From: Phreatobacter stygius
GTDB lineage: Bacteria; Pseudomonadota; Alphaproteobacteria; Rhizobiales; Phreatobacteraceae
Length of the DNA: 64,000 bases
Assembly (NCBI RefSeq): GCF_005144885.1
Contig: NZ_CP039690.1
Span: forward strand, 3,485,001 to 3,549,000
Direction of reading: 5' to 3'
The notes beneath the pieces were generated by a model. It made no database searches and was not told the DNA's origin. It saw only the letters and a program-made list of their open reading frames with translations. Of this stretch, positions 7,241-13,727 are shown piece after piece. A program made the position numbers and the translations under genes. Numbering within the stretch: position 1 is the stretch's first letter; each line of letters begins with the position of its first letter.

Positions 7241-7964
7241 GGCAATTCTCCAAATTCAACATCGTTGCCCGCATTGCAAGGAACTGAAGGACTTCTCGTT
7301 GAGCGAGATCTCGGAGGTTCGGACCGTCGACGTGGGCAAGCGCACGCCGCCGCTGTGGAACTGGACGAGTGACCACCCACCCAAGCGCACGACCACGGCG
7401 CACGGGGCTGAGTTCTGTGGCCTTTCGCGGTGCCCGCACTGCGGCAACCCCGTCATGTTCGTCGTGGAGACCACCGACGTCCAAGCCAAGGCGGCCCTGG
7501 CGATGTCCGGCTCGTACGGGGCGAAAGAGCGCGCGATCTACGCCTTCGAGGTCGTACAGACCTATCCAACGGTTGAGCCGCATCGGTCGCATCCGGCCTG
7601 GCCGGAACGGATCCGGAAGCCGTTCATCGACGTCCAGCAAATGGTCGATGCGCGAATGAGCCCTTCGCTCATCCTGACCACCTGTCGCTCTGTTCTTGAG
7701 GTCGCAACGAAGGAACTCGGCGGTGAGGGGAAAACGCCTTTCGAACGGATCAACGATCTCGCGCGAAAGGGGACCGTCACCGGCTCGGTTAGAGATTGGG
7801 CCGACGAAGTCAGGAAGCGCGGCAACGCAGCGGTGCACGAATTGGAAGCTGGCACCGATGCCGAGGCGCGGGACTATGTCGCCTTCATCAAATTGTTTCT
7901 GCGCGTAGCCTTCGAACTTCCCGAAGAAATCAAGGGGCTGAGGGCGCGAAACGAGGCGCAGTGA
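7239..7964 (+). CDS. DUF4145-family protein with zinc-ribbon N-terminus (prophage cargo)
   Basis: A 241-residue protein on the strand opposite the surrounding early genes. Residues 8-70 hold two CxxC pairs (C10/C13 and C65/C68), a probable zinc ribbon. Residues 135-225 form the helical DUF4145 domain with its R-x2-G-N-x-A-x-H signature (R192 to H200: RKRGNAAVH), which resembles the active motif of HEPN-type RNases. DUF4145 genes occur often beside restriction and other defence genes, but their biochemistry is not settled. The ATG at 7239 is chosen because the CxxC domain follows at once; a start at 7179 is possible. The stop is only 2 bases from the converging gene at 7967, which looks like a precise insertion into the operon. 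Confidence 0.7.
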   Translation: MAILQIQHRCPHCKELKDFSLSEISEVRTVDVGKRTPPLWNWTSDHPPKRTTTAHGAEFCGLSRCPHCGNPVMFVVETTDVQAKAALAMSGSYGAKERAIYAFEVVQTYPTVEPHRSHPAWPERIRKPFIDVQQMVDARMSPSLILTTCRSVLEVATKELGGEGKTPFERINDLARKGTVTGSVRDWADEVRKRGNAAVHELEAGTDAEARDYVAFIKLFLRVAFELPEEIKGLRARNEAQ

Positions 7965-7966
7965 GT

Positions 7967-8188
7967 TCATCGCACGCTCTCCCCAAAAGCCCTCTCCAAT
8001 TCCAGAATTTCGAGAGTGAGCTGCTCCAATCGGCCCTGAAGCGCCTTGCAGCGTGACGATCGCGGCCGCAGCCGCCAGCGCGCATCAAGGCGCGTCAGGC
8101 GGTCACGCTCCGCGCGTAGGGCGGCGAGCCGATCCAGATCGACGCGATCGAAAAGCGGCCCGTCGATGAAGGCGCGGACAGGTGTCAC
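7967..8188 (-). CDS. Small coiled-coil phage protein
   Basis: A 73-residue protein (VTPVRAFIDGPLFDRVDLDRL...) with a long Arg/Leu-rich helix (residues 18-65), probably a coiled coil. The family was not recognised. The GTG start at 8188 overlaps the stop of the upstream gene (GTGA), supporting it over a longer ATG frame whose extra N-terminus is a low-complexity Arg/Gly shadow. It is the last minus-strand gene before the antisense DUF4145 gene. Confidence 0.55.
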   Translation of the reverse strand: MTPVRAFIDGPLFDRVDLDRLAALRAERDRLTRLDARWRLRPRSSRCKALQGRLEQLTLEILELERAFGESVR

Positions 8189-8502
8189 CGCCTTGCGCCT
8201 CCGGCTTTGGCGATTTCCTCGCGGCGCGCCAGCTCCAGCGCCATCTCCGCGACGAGCGGCCCATGCGTGACAATCACGGCGCGGTCGGCCGGTGCCATTG
8301 CCAGGAACGTACGCAATTCGTGTTCCCGCTCCTGGAACCACACGAGGGTCGACAGGATGGCCTTGGCCCGCTGCAGCAGACGGTCGGCTTCTGCCTCCCG
8401 AAGCTCGCCACGGTTCACCAGCCGGGGATAGGTGCGCTCTCGGTTCTCGATGTCGCCGCGCTGCTCAGCGATCTGCTCGCGCAAAGGGATGATTGCGGTC
8501 AT
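8185..8502 (-). CDS. Hypothetical phage early protein, helical
   Basis: A 105-residue, predominantly helical protein (MTAIIPLREQIAEQRGDIEN...) with no recognised domain and no membrane segment. It overlaps its neighbours by 4 bases on both sides (start with the DUF2786 gene's stop, stop with the GTG of the next gene), the tight packing seen across this operon. The coupling and coding-like composition support it as real. Confidence 0.6.
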   Translation of the reverse strand: MTAIIPLREQIAEQRGDIENRERTYPRLVNRGELREAEADRLLQRAKAILSTLVWFQEREHELRTFLAMAPADRAVIVTHGPLVAEMALELARREEIAKAGGARR

Positions 8503-9203
8503 GGCGCCTGCCCGATCAGTTTAGGCGCGTCCGGATCGCCGGCAACGCCACGGTTCAGGGCGACGTCATTCGCAGCCCGCCAACCGAGCGAACCGGCCTC
8601 GTCAAAGCGGCTCCGTCGAGGGGGTACTTTGATCCCTGAAGCCGAGGGGAAACGGCGGTCCCTGGCGGCCTCTGCGAGCGAGCGAGCCGCGTCGTTCTTG
8701 AGCGGAGCGAACAGGTCGACCAAGCGCATCCGCAACCGCATGATAAGGGCGGCGGTGAAGTCCGCGACCGCCGCCCGCTTGGTCGAGAGATTGCGGCGAC
8801 GGCGATAGAAGGTCGAGGTCTTGAACTCGGCGACCTGCTTGTCGACGGCACGGAAACAGACGTCCCTCAGGTAGAGCGCGACCTCCGGTCCCGGCGAGGT
8901 ACCGATGAACATGACGCTGGCAACCGGCCTACGCCCCTCGATGTCCTCGATCCTGATCAGGGCGGTGTTGGTGCATCTGGCGATTGTCGCCGCCAGCAGT
9001 GTTCGCCAGCCTGGTCGGACAACGGGCTCCCGCGCCGAGGCCTCGCCTATGTCCAGGTCGACCTCTTTCAGAAGGTGTTCCTGCATGAGCCTGGCCGCCA
9101 GCGCGGCAGCCGCGAGCGCCTCGGCCTCCGTGCAGCCCGCTGCGCGCGTCATCCTGCGCAAAGCCGCTATCTTGGCGCGTACCTTCTCGCGGGTAGTGCT
9201 CAC
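8499..9203 (-). CDS. DUF2786-domain phage protein
   Basis: A 234-residue protein. Residues 5-45 match DUF2786 (REKVRAKIAALRRMTRAAGC, then EAEALAAAALAARLMQEH), a short helical domain common in phages and phage-like gene clusters; its role is unknown. The rest (residues 60-234) includes basic stretches (FYRRRRNLSTKRAAV) that could bind nucleic acid. The GTG at 9203 overlaps the upstream stop (GTGA) and starts exactly at the domain, so it is preferred over the long frame reaching 9623. Confidence 0.65.
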   Translation of the reverse strand: MSTTREKVRAKIAALRRMTRAAGCTEAEALAAAALAARLMQEHLLKEVDLDIGEASAREPVVRPGWRTLLAATIARCTNTALIRIEDIEGRRPVASVMFIGTSPGPEVALYLRDVCFRAVDKQVAEFKTSTFYRRRRNLSTKRAAVADFTAALIMRLRMRLVDLFAPLKNDAARSLAEAARDRRFPSASGIKVPPRRSRFDEAGSLGWRAANDVALNRGVAGDPDAPKLIGQAP

Positions 9204-9418
9204 GGTGCGCTCCAGAAGTCGGCGTGCTGGGCGATGATCAGACAGACCGCCGCAACGGCCAGGAACAGGAAGAACGGGAAGACGGCCTCGGCGGACGCCT
9301 CGTGCCCGGCCGGCGCGCGGCCGGCGAGCGTCAAGCCCATCCAGCAGGCCAGGAGCAGCGCCATCAGACCGGCGGCTCCCGCCGAGCAGAGAAGAATGAA
9401 ATGCGGGAGCGCTGTCAT
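9200..9418 (-). CDS. Small membrane protein, two segments
   Basis: A 72-residue protein with hydrophobic segments at about residues 6-32 and 45-64 (FPFFLFLAVAAVCLIIAQ), otherwise unrecognised. It is coupled to both neighbours by 4-base overlaps. A membrane protein in the early region of a Mu-like phage could act in superinfection control or host takeover, but nothing in the sequence decides this. Confidence 0.55.
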   Translation of the reverse strand: MTALPHFILLCSAGAAGLMALLLACWMGLTLAGRAPAGHEASAEAVFPFFLFLAVAAVCLIIAQHADFWSAP

Positions 9419-9789
9419 GCTGCGCTCCGCTGGCCGTACCGCGCCCGGACATCGGCCGCGAGCGCGTAGCCCCGGCCCCGGTGATGGGCGATTTCAATGC
9501 CGAACGGCCGCAGCCGGCGACGGATGTTCGAGATGTGCACCTTGACGGCCGCCGGGTCGCGATAGACCACGCCGCGTGACAGATAGAGCAGTTCCGATAG
9601 GGTCTGCTCCGGCACCACATCACGGCTCAGCAGCGCACTGACGACACGCCCTTGCAGTGGCGTCAGCCGCCATTCCAAGGGCAAGGCGAGGTCTTGCCCG
9701 AGCGATCGTTCGAGCCGCTCCAGATGCTCCCGCGCTTCGGCGAGGTCAGCCGCCAGACGCGCGATTGTGCGTTTGGCAAGGCTGGTCAT
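9415..9789 (-). CDS. OmpR/PhoB-type winged-helix DNA-binding protein
   Basis: A 124-residue protein. Residues 1-35 form a helical N-terminus and residues 38-115 a winged helix of the response-regulator effector type: LEWRLTPLQGRVVSALLS, then VYRDPAAVKVHISNIRRRLR and the wing IEIAHHRGRGYAL. It has no receiver domain, so it would bind DNA without phosphorylation control. It lies in the early operon, overlapping neighbours by 4 bases. A role in regulating phage or host promoters is inferred. Confidence 0.75.
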   Translation of the reverse strand: MTSLAKRTIARLAADLAEAREHLERLERSLGQDLALPLEWRLTPLQGRVVSALLSRDVVPEQTLSELLYLSRGVVYRDPAAVKVHISNIRRRLRPFGIEIAHHRGRGYALAADVRARYGQRSAA

Positions 9790-10235
9790 GCTGCGCTCCT
9801 CTCGGCTTCGATCACCGTGCAGGCCTCGATCGGCGCGGCGATCAACAGGCCGTCGTCAACGCGGACCTGGACATGTGTCGGCGACAACCGGCGAACGACC
9901 ACGCCATTGAACTCGACGAGGCCGCGCTCCCAATCGTGTTCAGCGATGCTGACCCGCGTATCGGGCGTCAGCTCCAAGGGCGCCTCCGGAGATCCCAGGG
10001 CGCGTGCGATGCGGCTCGCGAAGCGATTGACCGCATTGATCGCAACCTGCTCGGAGCCGGCCTCGGGAACTCCTGGCACGAGCAGCGAGGTACCGTCATA
10101 TGCGTGGCGAGCCTGGGCCTCGACCGCCTTGCGCAGCGGGCGGCTCTCCGCCCATGCGATCACCAGCATGTCTTTGGGGGGAACGCGGCCGAAGCCGATG
10201 ACGCCGCGCCGGTCGGTCCAGCAATAGGTCTTCAT
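9786..10235 (-). CDS. Hypothetical phage early protein
   Basis: A 149-residue protein (MKTYCWTDRRGVIGFGRVPP...) without a domain I recognise. The composition is mixed alpha/beta and soluble. The ATG at 10235 has a strong GAGGAGT ribosome site within the end of the upstream gene, favouring it over a longer frame. It sits in the early operon between a small protein and the winged-helix gene. Confidence 0.6.
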   Translation of the reverse strand: MKTYCWTDRRGVIGFGRVPPKDMLVIAWAESRPLRKAVEAQARHAYDGTSLLVPGVPEAGSEQVAINAVNRFASRIARALGSPEAPLELTPDTRVSIAEHDWERGLVEFNGVVVRRLSPTHVQVRVDDGLLIAAPIEACTVIEAERSAA

Positions 10236-10236
10236 G

Positions 10237-10494
10237 TCAGTACTCCTCTTCGGGTTCGCCGGAGGTGACGCCGCGCAGGTCTTCGAGCAGGAGCTGCGGG
10301 GCGGGTTTCCGGCGGCCGACACGGGCCGCGGCTCTCTGCGCCCGATCGAGTTCCGCCAGTTCCTCAAGGAGCCAGCCGAAGGCGCGCGGGTTTGACGTTT
10401 CCAGGCGGACAGTGACCGCCGACTTCGATCCGTTCGAACGGGACGAGAAGCTGGCGAGCCGGACCTCGCCGTCTTTCCAATGGATGATGGCCAT
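10237..10494 (-). CDS. Hypothetical small phage protein
   Basis: An 85-residue protein beginning MAIIHWKDGEVRLASFSSRS and ending in an acidic tail (EPEEEY). The family was not recognised. The start at 10494 leaves an 8-base gap to the DUF3164 stop; a longer frame would add an Arg/Gly-rich stretch typical of a shadow. Position and coding-like composition support it. Confidence 0.55.
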   Translation of the reverse strand: MAIIHWKDGEVRLASFSSRSNGSKSAVTVRLETSNPRAFGWLLEELAELDRAQRAAARVGRRKPAPQLLLEDLRGVTSGEPEEEY

Positions 10495-10502
10495 CGCGTA
10501 CC

Positions 10503-11147
10503 TCAAGCCGCCGCGACGTCGAGAGTGACCGCCACCCACTGACCGTCCGGTGTCGGGCGGCGATAGATCCGGAGGTAGCGCTTGGAGCCGATGACGCGCT
10601 CGGCATCCACGATCGCCTCCATCGCCCGGATCCAGCGTGCGTCATCGATCGATAGACGGCGAAGCGACAGCAGCTCGGCTCGATTGATCTTGCCTTCGCG
10701 GTCGACGTTGAACGCCCGCTCGACGATCGCGCGCAGATTGACATTCGCGTCGCCAGACCACTCGCGCAGGCAGTCATCGACGAGTGCCTTGGCGGCCTGA
10801 AGTTCGGTGCCGTATTCGAAATGGTCGGTGATCGCGACCTGGACCTTCAAGCAGCCGTCGTAAGTCGTGAAGGTGGTATTGCCTTTCACGCCACCGAGCT
10901 TCTTTCCGTACTGCTCGCCGACCAAAGCGACAAAGGCATCGACATCGGCGAATGAATGCGACTTGAACCGCGCGATTTGCTCGGCGAGCGGCTGTGCATA
11001 GCCTTCGATTTTGCGGACGAGCTGGTCCATGAGCCGGTCGATCGGCTTGATCACCTCGACCGGCACGAGAGCGCCGCGCGCATCGCGCATGTAGGGCCGG
11101 CCGTCCATATCGATCGTGGGTTCGGCAGCAGTGGTCTGCTCAGACAT
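10503..11147 (-). CDS. DUF3164-family phage protein
   Basis: A 214-residue protein matching DUF3164, a family almost confined to Mu-like and related phages. The conserved N-terminal block is YMRDARGALVPVEVIKPIDR, followed by helical segments, GGVKGNTTFTTYDG-like residues (about 84-96) and a C-terminal IYRRPTPDGQWVAVTLDV. The molecular function is unknown. It overlaps the DnaA-like gene by 8 bases and lies between the transposition and gemA-mor genes, as in other Mu-like phages. Confidence 0.8.
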   Translation of the reverse strand: MSEQTTAAEPTIDMDGRPYMRDARGALVPVEVIKPIDRLMDQLVRKIEGYAQPLAEQIARFKSHSFADVDAFVALVGEQYGKKLGGVKGNTTFTTYDGCLKVQVAITDHFEYGTELQAAKALVDDCLREWSGDANVNLRAIVERAFNVDREGKINRAELLSLRRLSIDDARWIRAMEAIVDAERVIGSKRYLRIYRRPTPDGQWVAVTLDVAAA

Positions 11148-11646
11148 GTTTCGGCTCCTGTGCCGGCTTAGGTTCGGATTGTTGGGATGGGGTGGTGACG
11201 GCTGCGCCGATCACGGCGACAGCCAGGGCGAGGATTTCGTCCCGAGACGGACTGATGGTCTGACGCTCGGCCGACAGGACGCGATAGGCGACGGCGAGCG
11301 GATCGACATCGGGCGGCGGGACGAGCGCCGCTCGCGCGAGCGTCAGCTCCACCGCCCGCAGTGCCGCGTCGATCTCGAAGACGGCATTGGCGAGGCTGTT
11401 CGAGGTCCGACACTGCCGCTCGACGGTCCGGACGCCGTGGAGAACGGTCGTGTGGTCGCGGTCGCCGAGAGCCTCGCCGATCGCCGGATAGCTCAGGGGC
11501 GTGAACCGGCGGGCCATCAGATAGGCAATGGCCCGCGCCTCGCGGATCTCGACCGGCTTTCGATGGGAAACCAGGTCGCGATAGGTGAAGCCGAAATGTT
11601 CGGCGACGGTTTCCGCGATGATCCGAACGGACAGAGAGACGGTCAT
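11140..11646 (-). CDS. Stand-alone DnaA domain IV-like DNA-binding protein
   Basis: A 168-residue protein. Residues 5-85 match the C-terminal DNA-binding domain of the replication initiator DnaA: EHFGFTYRDLVSHRKPVEI (basic loop), ARAIAYLMARRFT, and the signature GDRDHTTVLHGVRTV at residues 61-75. The AAA+ ATPase domain is absent; the rest (90-168) is helical with a Pro/Glu-rich tail. It would be expected to bind DnaA-box-like DNA. Serving phage replication or displacing host DnaA is inference. The ATG at 11646 overlaps the next gene upstream by 4 bases. Confidence 0.8.
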   Translation of the reverse strand: MTVSLSVRIIAETVAEHFGFTYRDLVSHRKPVEIREARAIAYLMARRFTPLSYPAIGEALGDRDHTTVLHGVRTVERQCRTSNSLANAVFEIDAALRAVELTLARAALVPPPDVDPLAVAYRVLSAERQTISPSRDEILALAVAVIGAAVTTPSQQSEPKPAQEPKHV

Positions 11647-12023
11647 GCGGCACCGCCGTCCGGCTGGTGGCGTTCGATGCGGACCACCGGCAACGGGATC
11701 ACGGTGGCGGCGAGTACGCCTCGCGGACCGATCATCTGGCCCATGTTCAAGCTCTCGCGCCGGAATATCTCGGCTAGATCGATAACGATCGCACCCAGTG
11801 CCGGATCGTGCTCGTCTTCGAAACCGACCGGAACGGGCCGCGGATCGGCCACGGGCCAGTCCGGCGAGCCGGCGGCTTCCAGGCGTAGCGCTTCCTGCTC
11901 CAGGTCCCGGAAGACCTGGCCGAACAGCACGACCAGGCGAGCCGGCAGCGCCTGCCGCGCAAGACCTTGAGCGGTGAAGAGATCGGCGAGCTGGTGCAGA
12001 TTGTCGGAGAGCCGGGTCATCAT
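11643..12023 (-). CDS. Hypothetical phage early protein
   Basis: A 126-residue protein starting MMTRLSDNLHQLADLFTAQGL, helical in the first half, with IDLAEIFRRESLNMGQMIG near the C-terminus. No recognised domain. The ATG at 12023 overlaps the stop of the Cys-rich regulator (ATGA), and the stop overlaps the DnaA-like gene, which fixes its borders. Confidence 0.55.
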   Translation of the reverse strand: MMTRLSDNLHQLADLFTAQGLARQALPARLVVLFGQVFRDLEQEALRLEAAGSPDWPVADPRPVPVGFEDEHDPALGAIVIDLAEIFRRESLNMGQMIGPRGVLAATVIPLPVVRIERHQPDGGAA

Positions 12024-12403
12024 GCGGCCTCCGCAGTGCGGACACCGGCGCCAGATCTGCTGGCCGGGTTCTGCGGGCAGCCCTGGCAGGCCTGCCAGTG
12101 CTTCACGTCGTCCCGCGATCCGGTGCAGGCGCCGATGTCGCGCTCGCGGAAAGTCTTGCAAGTGGTCGGCGCCAGTGCCCGATCGAGGTGAGGGCAGAAC
12201 ACCTGGTCGGCGAAGGCCTCGACGATCTTCGCCCGAAGGTGCTTGGTGTCTCCGACGTAGCTGCCGGACAGCGCCGATGACACGGCTGTCCGCGACACAC
12301 CAAGCTCGCGCGCCGCTGCGGCCTTCGAGCCGAGGGTTGCGACGCGGGCCTGCAACAAGGCCAGCGCCTCGCCGTCCAACTGGGGATAGGTCTTCACGCG
12401 CAT
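12020..12403 (-). CDS. HTH protein with C-terminal five-cysteine cluster
   Basis: A 127-residue protein. Residues 22-50 form a helix-turn-helix resembling the LacI/XRE type (GSKAAAARELGVSRTAVSSA). Residues 70-109 hold five cysteines (C70, C82, C93, C106, C109, the last two as CQGC) in an otherwise soluble segment, suggesting bound zinc or an iron-sulfur cluster. Similar small regulators occur in the early regions of Mu-like phages, but the cysteine part has no function I know. The ATG at 12403 lies inside the 3' end of the upstream wHTH gene (10-base overlap). Confidence 0.65.
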   Translation of the reverse strand: MRVKTYPQLDGEALALLQARVATLGSKAAAARELGVSRTAVSSALSGSYVGDTKHLRAKIVEAFADQVFCPHLDRALAPTTCKTFRERDIGACTGSRDDVKHWQACQGCPQNPASRSGAGVRTAEAA

Positions 12404-12957
12404 GGGAAGACCTCGCCGGTGTTGCGGTCGACAACGGAGCCGTCGCCACGCAGGCTCGGCGCAATGTCGCCGGTGTCACGCACCAGCCGCCACTGCTTGA
12501 AGCCGTTCGAGGTTGGCGCGGCACCCCGGGCGCGGACGGGCAGTTCGACAATGTGACCGGTTCGGGTCAGAGCCTTGAACCAGCGGTTCAGGGCGTTCTC
12601 CGGGTTCCGGTCGTTCGGGCGAGCGGCCAGCGTGACGATGTCGCCGATCGCAAATCGGATCTGCAGGCGCATCGCCTTCCAGGCCCGCTGGCGCAGGCTG
12701 TCGGGGCAGATGCGGTCCTTGCGCGTCCGATAGTGCGTGAACCGGCGGGCCGAACCGTCTCCCAGAGCTTCCTGCCCCGACACGGTCAACCGATAGACCC
12801 CGATTTCGAGGCGCTCGACGTAGCCGCGGGCGACCAGCCGGCCGACCGCGGAGGAAATGCCCTTGCGCGACACAGGGAGTGCATCGGCGAGCTGGTCGAT
12901 GTTGATGGACTGCCGGCCGATCGCGCCCATCACCGCGATCTGGTGAGGGGTGCTCAT
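12394..12957 (-). CDS. Winged-helix/MarR-like phage DNA-binding protein
   Basis: A 187-residue protein. Residues 1-65 form a winged helix (HQIAVMGAIGRQSINIDQLA, DALPVSRKGISSAVGRLVARGYVE, then a wing ending VYRLTVSG). A second region at residues 90-140 is basic (RQRAWKAMRLQIRFAIGD) and could be another DNA contact. The ATG at 12957 overlaps the MuB-like stop by one base (TGATG), so it is coupled to the transposition genes. A longer frame into the ATPase gene is rejected. Function is inferred only from the fold. Confidence 0.65.
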   Translation of the reverse strand: MSTPHQIAVMGAIGRQSINIDQLADALPVSRKGISSAVGRLVARGYVERLEIGVYRLTVSGQEALGDGSARRFTHYRTRKDRICPDSLRQRAWKAMRLQIRFAIGDIVTLAARPNDRNPENALNRWFKALTRTGHIVELPVRARGAAPTSNGFKQWRLVRDTGDIAPSLRGDGSVVDRNTGEVFPCA

Positions 12958-13727
12958 CACAGGCCTCCCGGAACCACGATCGGCGCGCCGGTGCGGCGGT
13001 CGTTGACCAGCACCTGGCCGGAGAGGTGGCCGAGCTGAACCGGCTTGCCCTCGGCGGCGCCGTTGCGACGGCCGAAACGTTCCACCGTGGCGAGCGCCTC
13101 CTTGATCTCGCGATTGAAGCCGGCGGTCACGGAGTGGGTGAAGTCGACGACGTCGTCTGCCACCGGCACTTCGCAAATCCGGTCATAGAAGGCGCGGACA
13201 TCACTCTTGGTGGCGTGCTCGAACCGCACATATTGGGCGATGCGGCTGGCGACCTGCGGGAAGGCCGTCAGGTTGTCGCGGATCTTGCCCATGCCGACCA
13301 GGACGAAGACGATGTCGCCCATGTCCGAGAAGTCGCGGATGCTCTCCATGATCCGGCCGGACCGCGAGATGTGGTCGGCCTCGTCAATAACCACCGCGAA
13401 AGTACGCTTCTGCAGCGTCAGGCTCGACTGCTGTTGCAGCATCGCCTCAAGGGCCTGGGAATAGCGCCTTTGGTAGCTATGGCCGGGCGTGATGCGGAAC
13501 TGCGCGAGCAGGTCGTTGAGGAACCAGCTCGGCGTCCACTCTTTCTTGGCGCGCACATAGATCGCGCCAGTCTGGGCCGCCCAGCGGTGCAAGGCCGTCG
13601 TCTTGCCGAGGCCGGGCAGGCCATCGACCACCATCAGGCAGGCTTCCTGGGCGCCGCGCCGCTCAAGCGCCGTGAGCGCCGTCGAGAAGCGATTGACGTT
13701 GGCGGTTTCCACGAAGGAGTTTCTCAT
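12957..13727 (-). CDS. MuB-like transposition ATPase (AAA+)
   Basis: A 256-residue AAA+ ATPase of the MuB/TniB-related group, which chooses target DNA and activates the transposase. Walker A is GLPGLGKT at residues 36-43 and Walker B is VVIDEAD at residues 112-118. The sensor region (IVFVLVGMG) and C-terminal helical domain follow. It is shorter than Mu B (312 residues) and lacks its N-terminal HTH, like many alphaproteobacterial Mu-like phages. The start codon directly follows the transposase stop, the standard A-B order. Confidence 0.9.
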   Translation of the reverse strand: MRNSFVETANVNRFSTALTALERRGAQEACLMVVDGLPGLGKTTALHRWAAQTGAIYVRAKKEWTPSWFLNDLLAQFRITPGHSYQRRYSQALEAMLQQQSSLTLQKRTFAVVIDEADHISRSGRIMESIRDFSDMGDIVFVLVGMGKIRDNLTAFPQVASRIAQYVRFEHATKSDVRAFYDRICEVPVADDVVDFTHSVTAGFNREIKEALATVERFGRRNGAAEGKPVQLGHLSGQVLVNDRRTGAPIVVPGGL

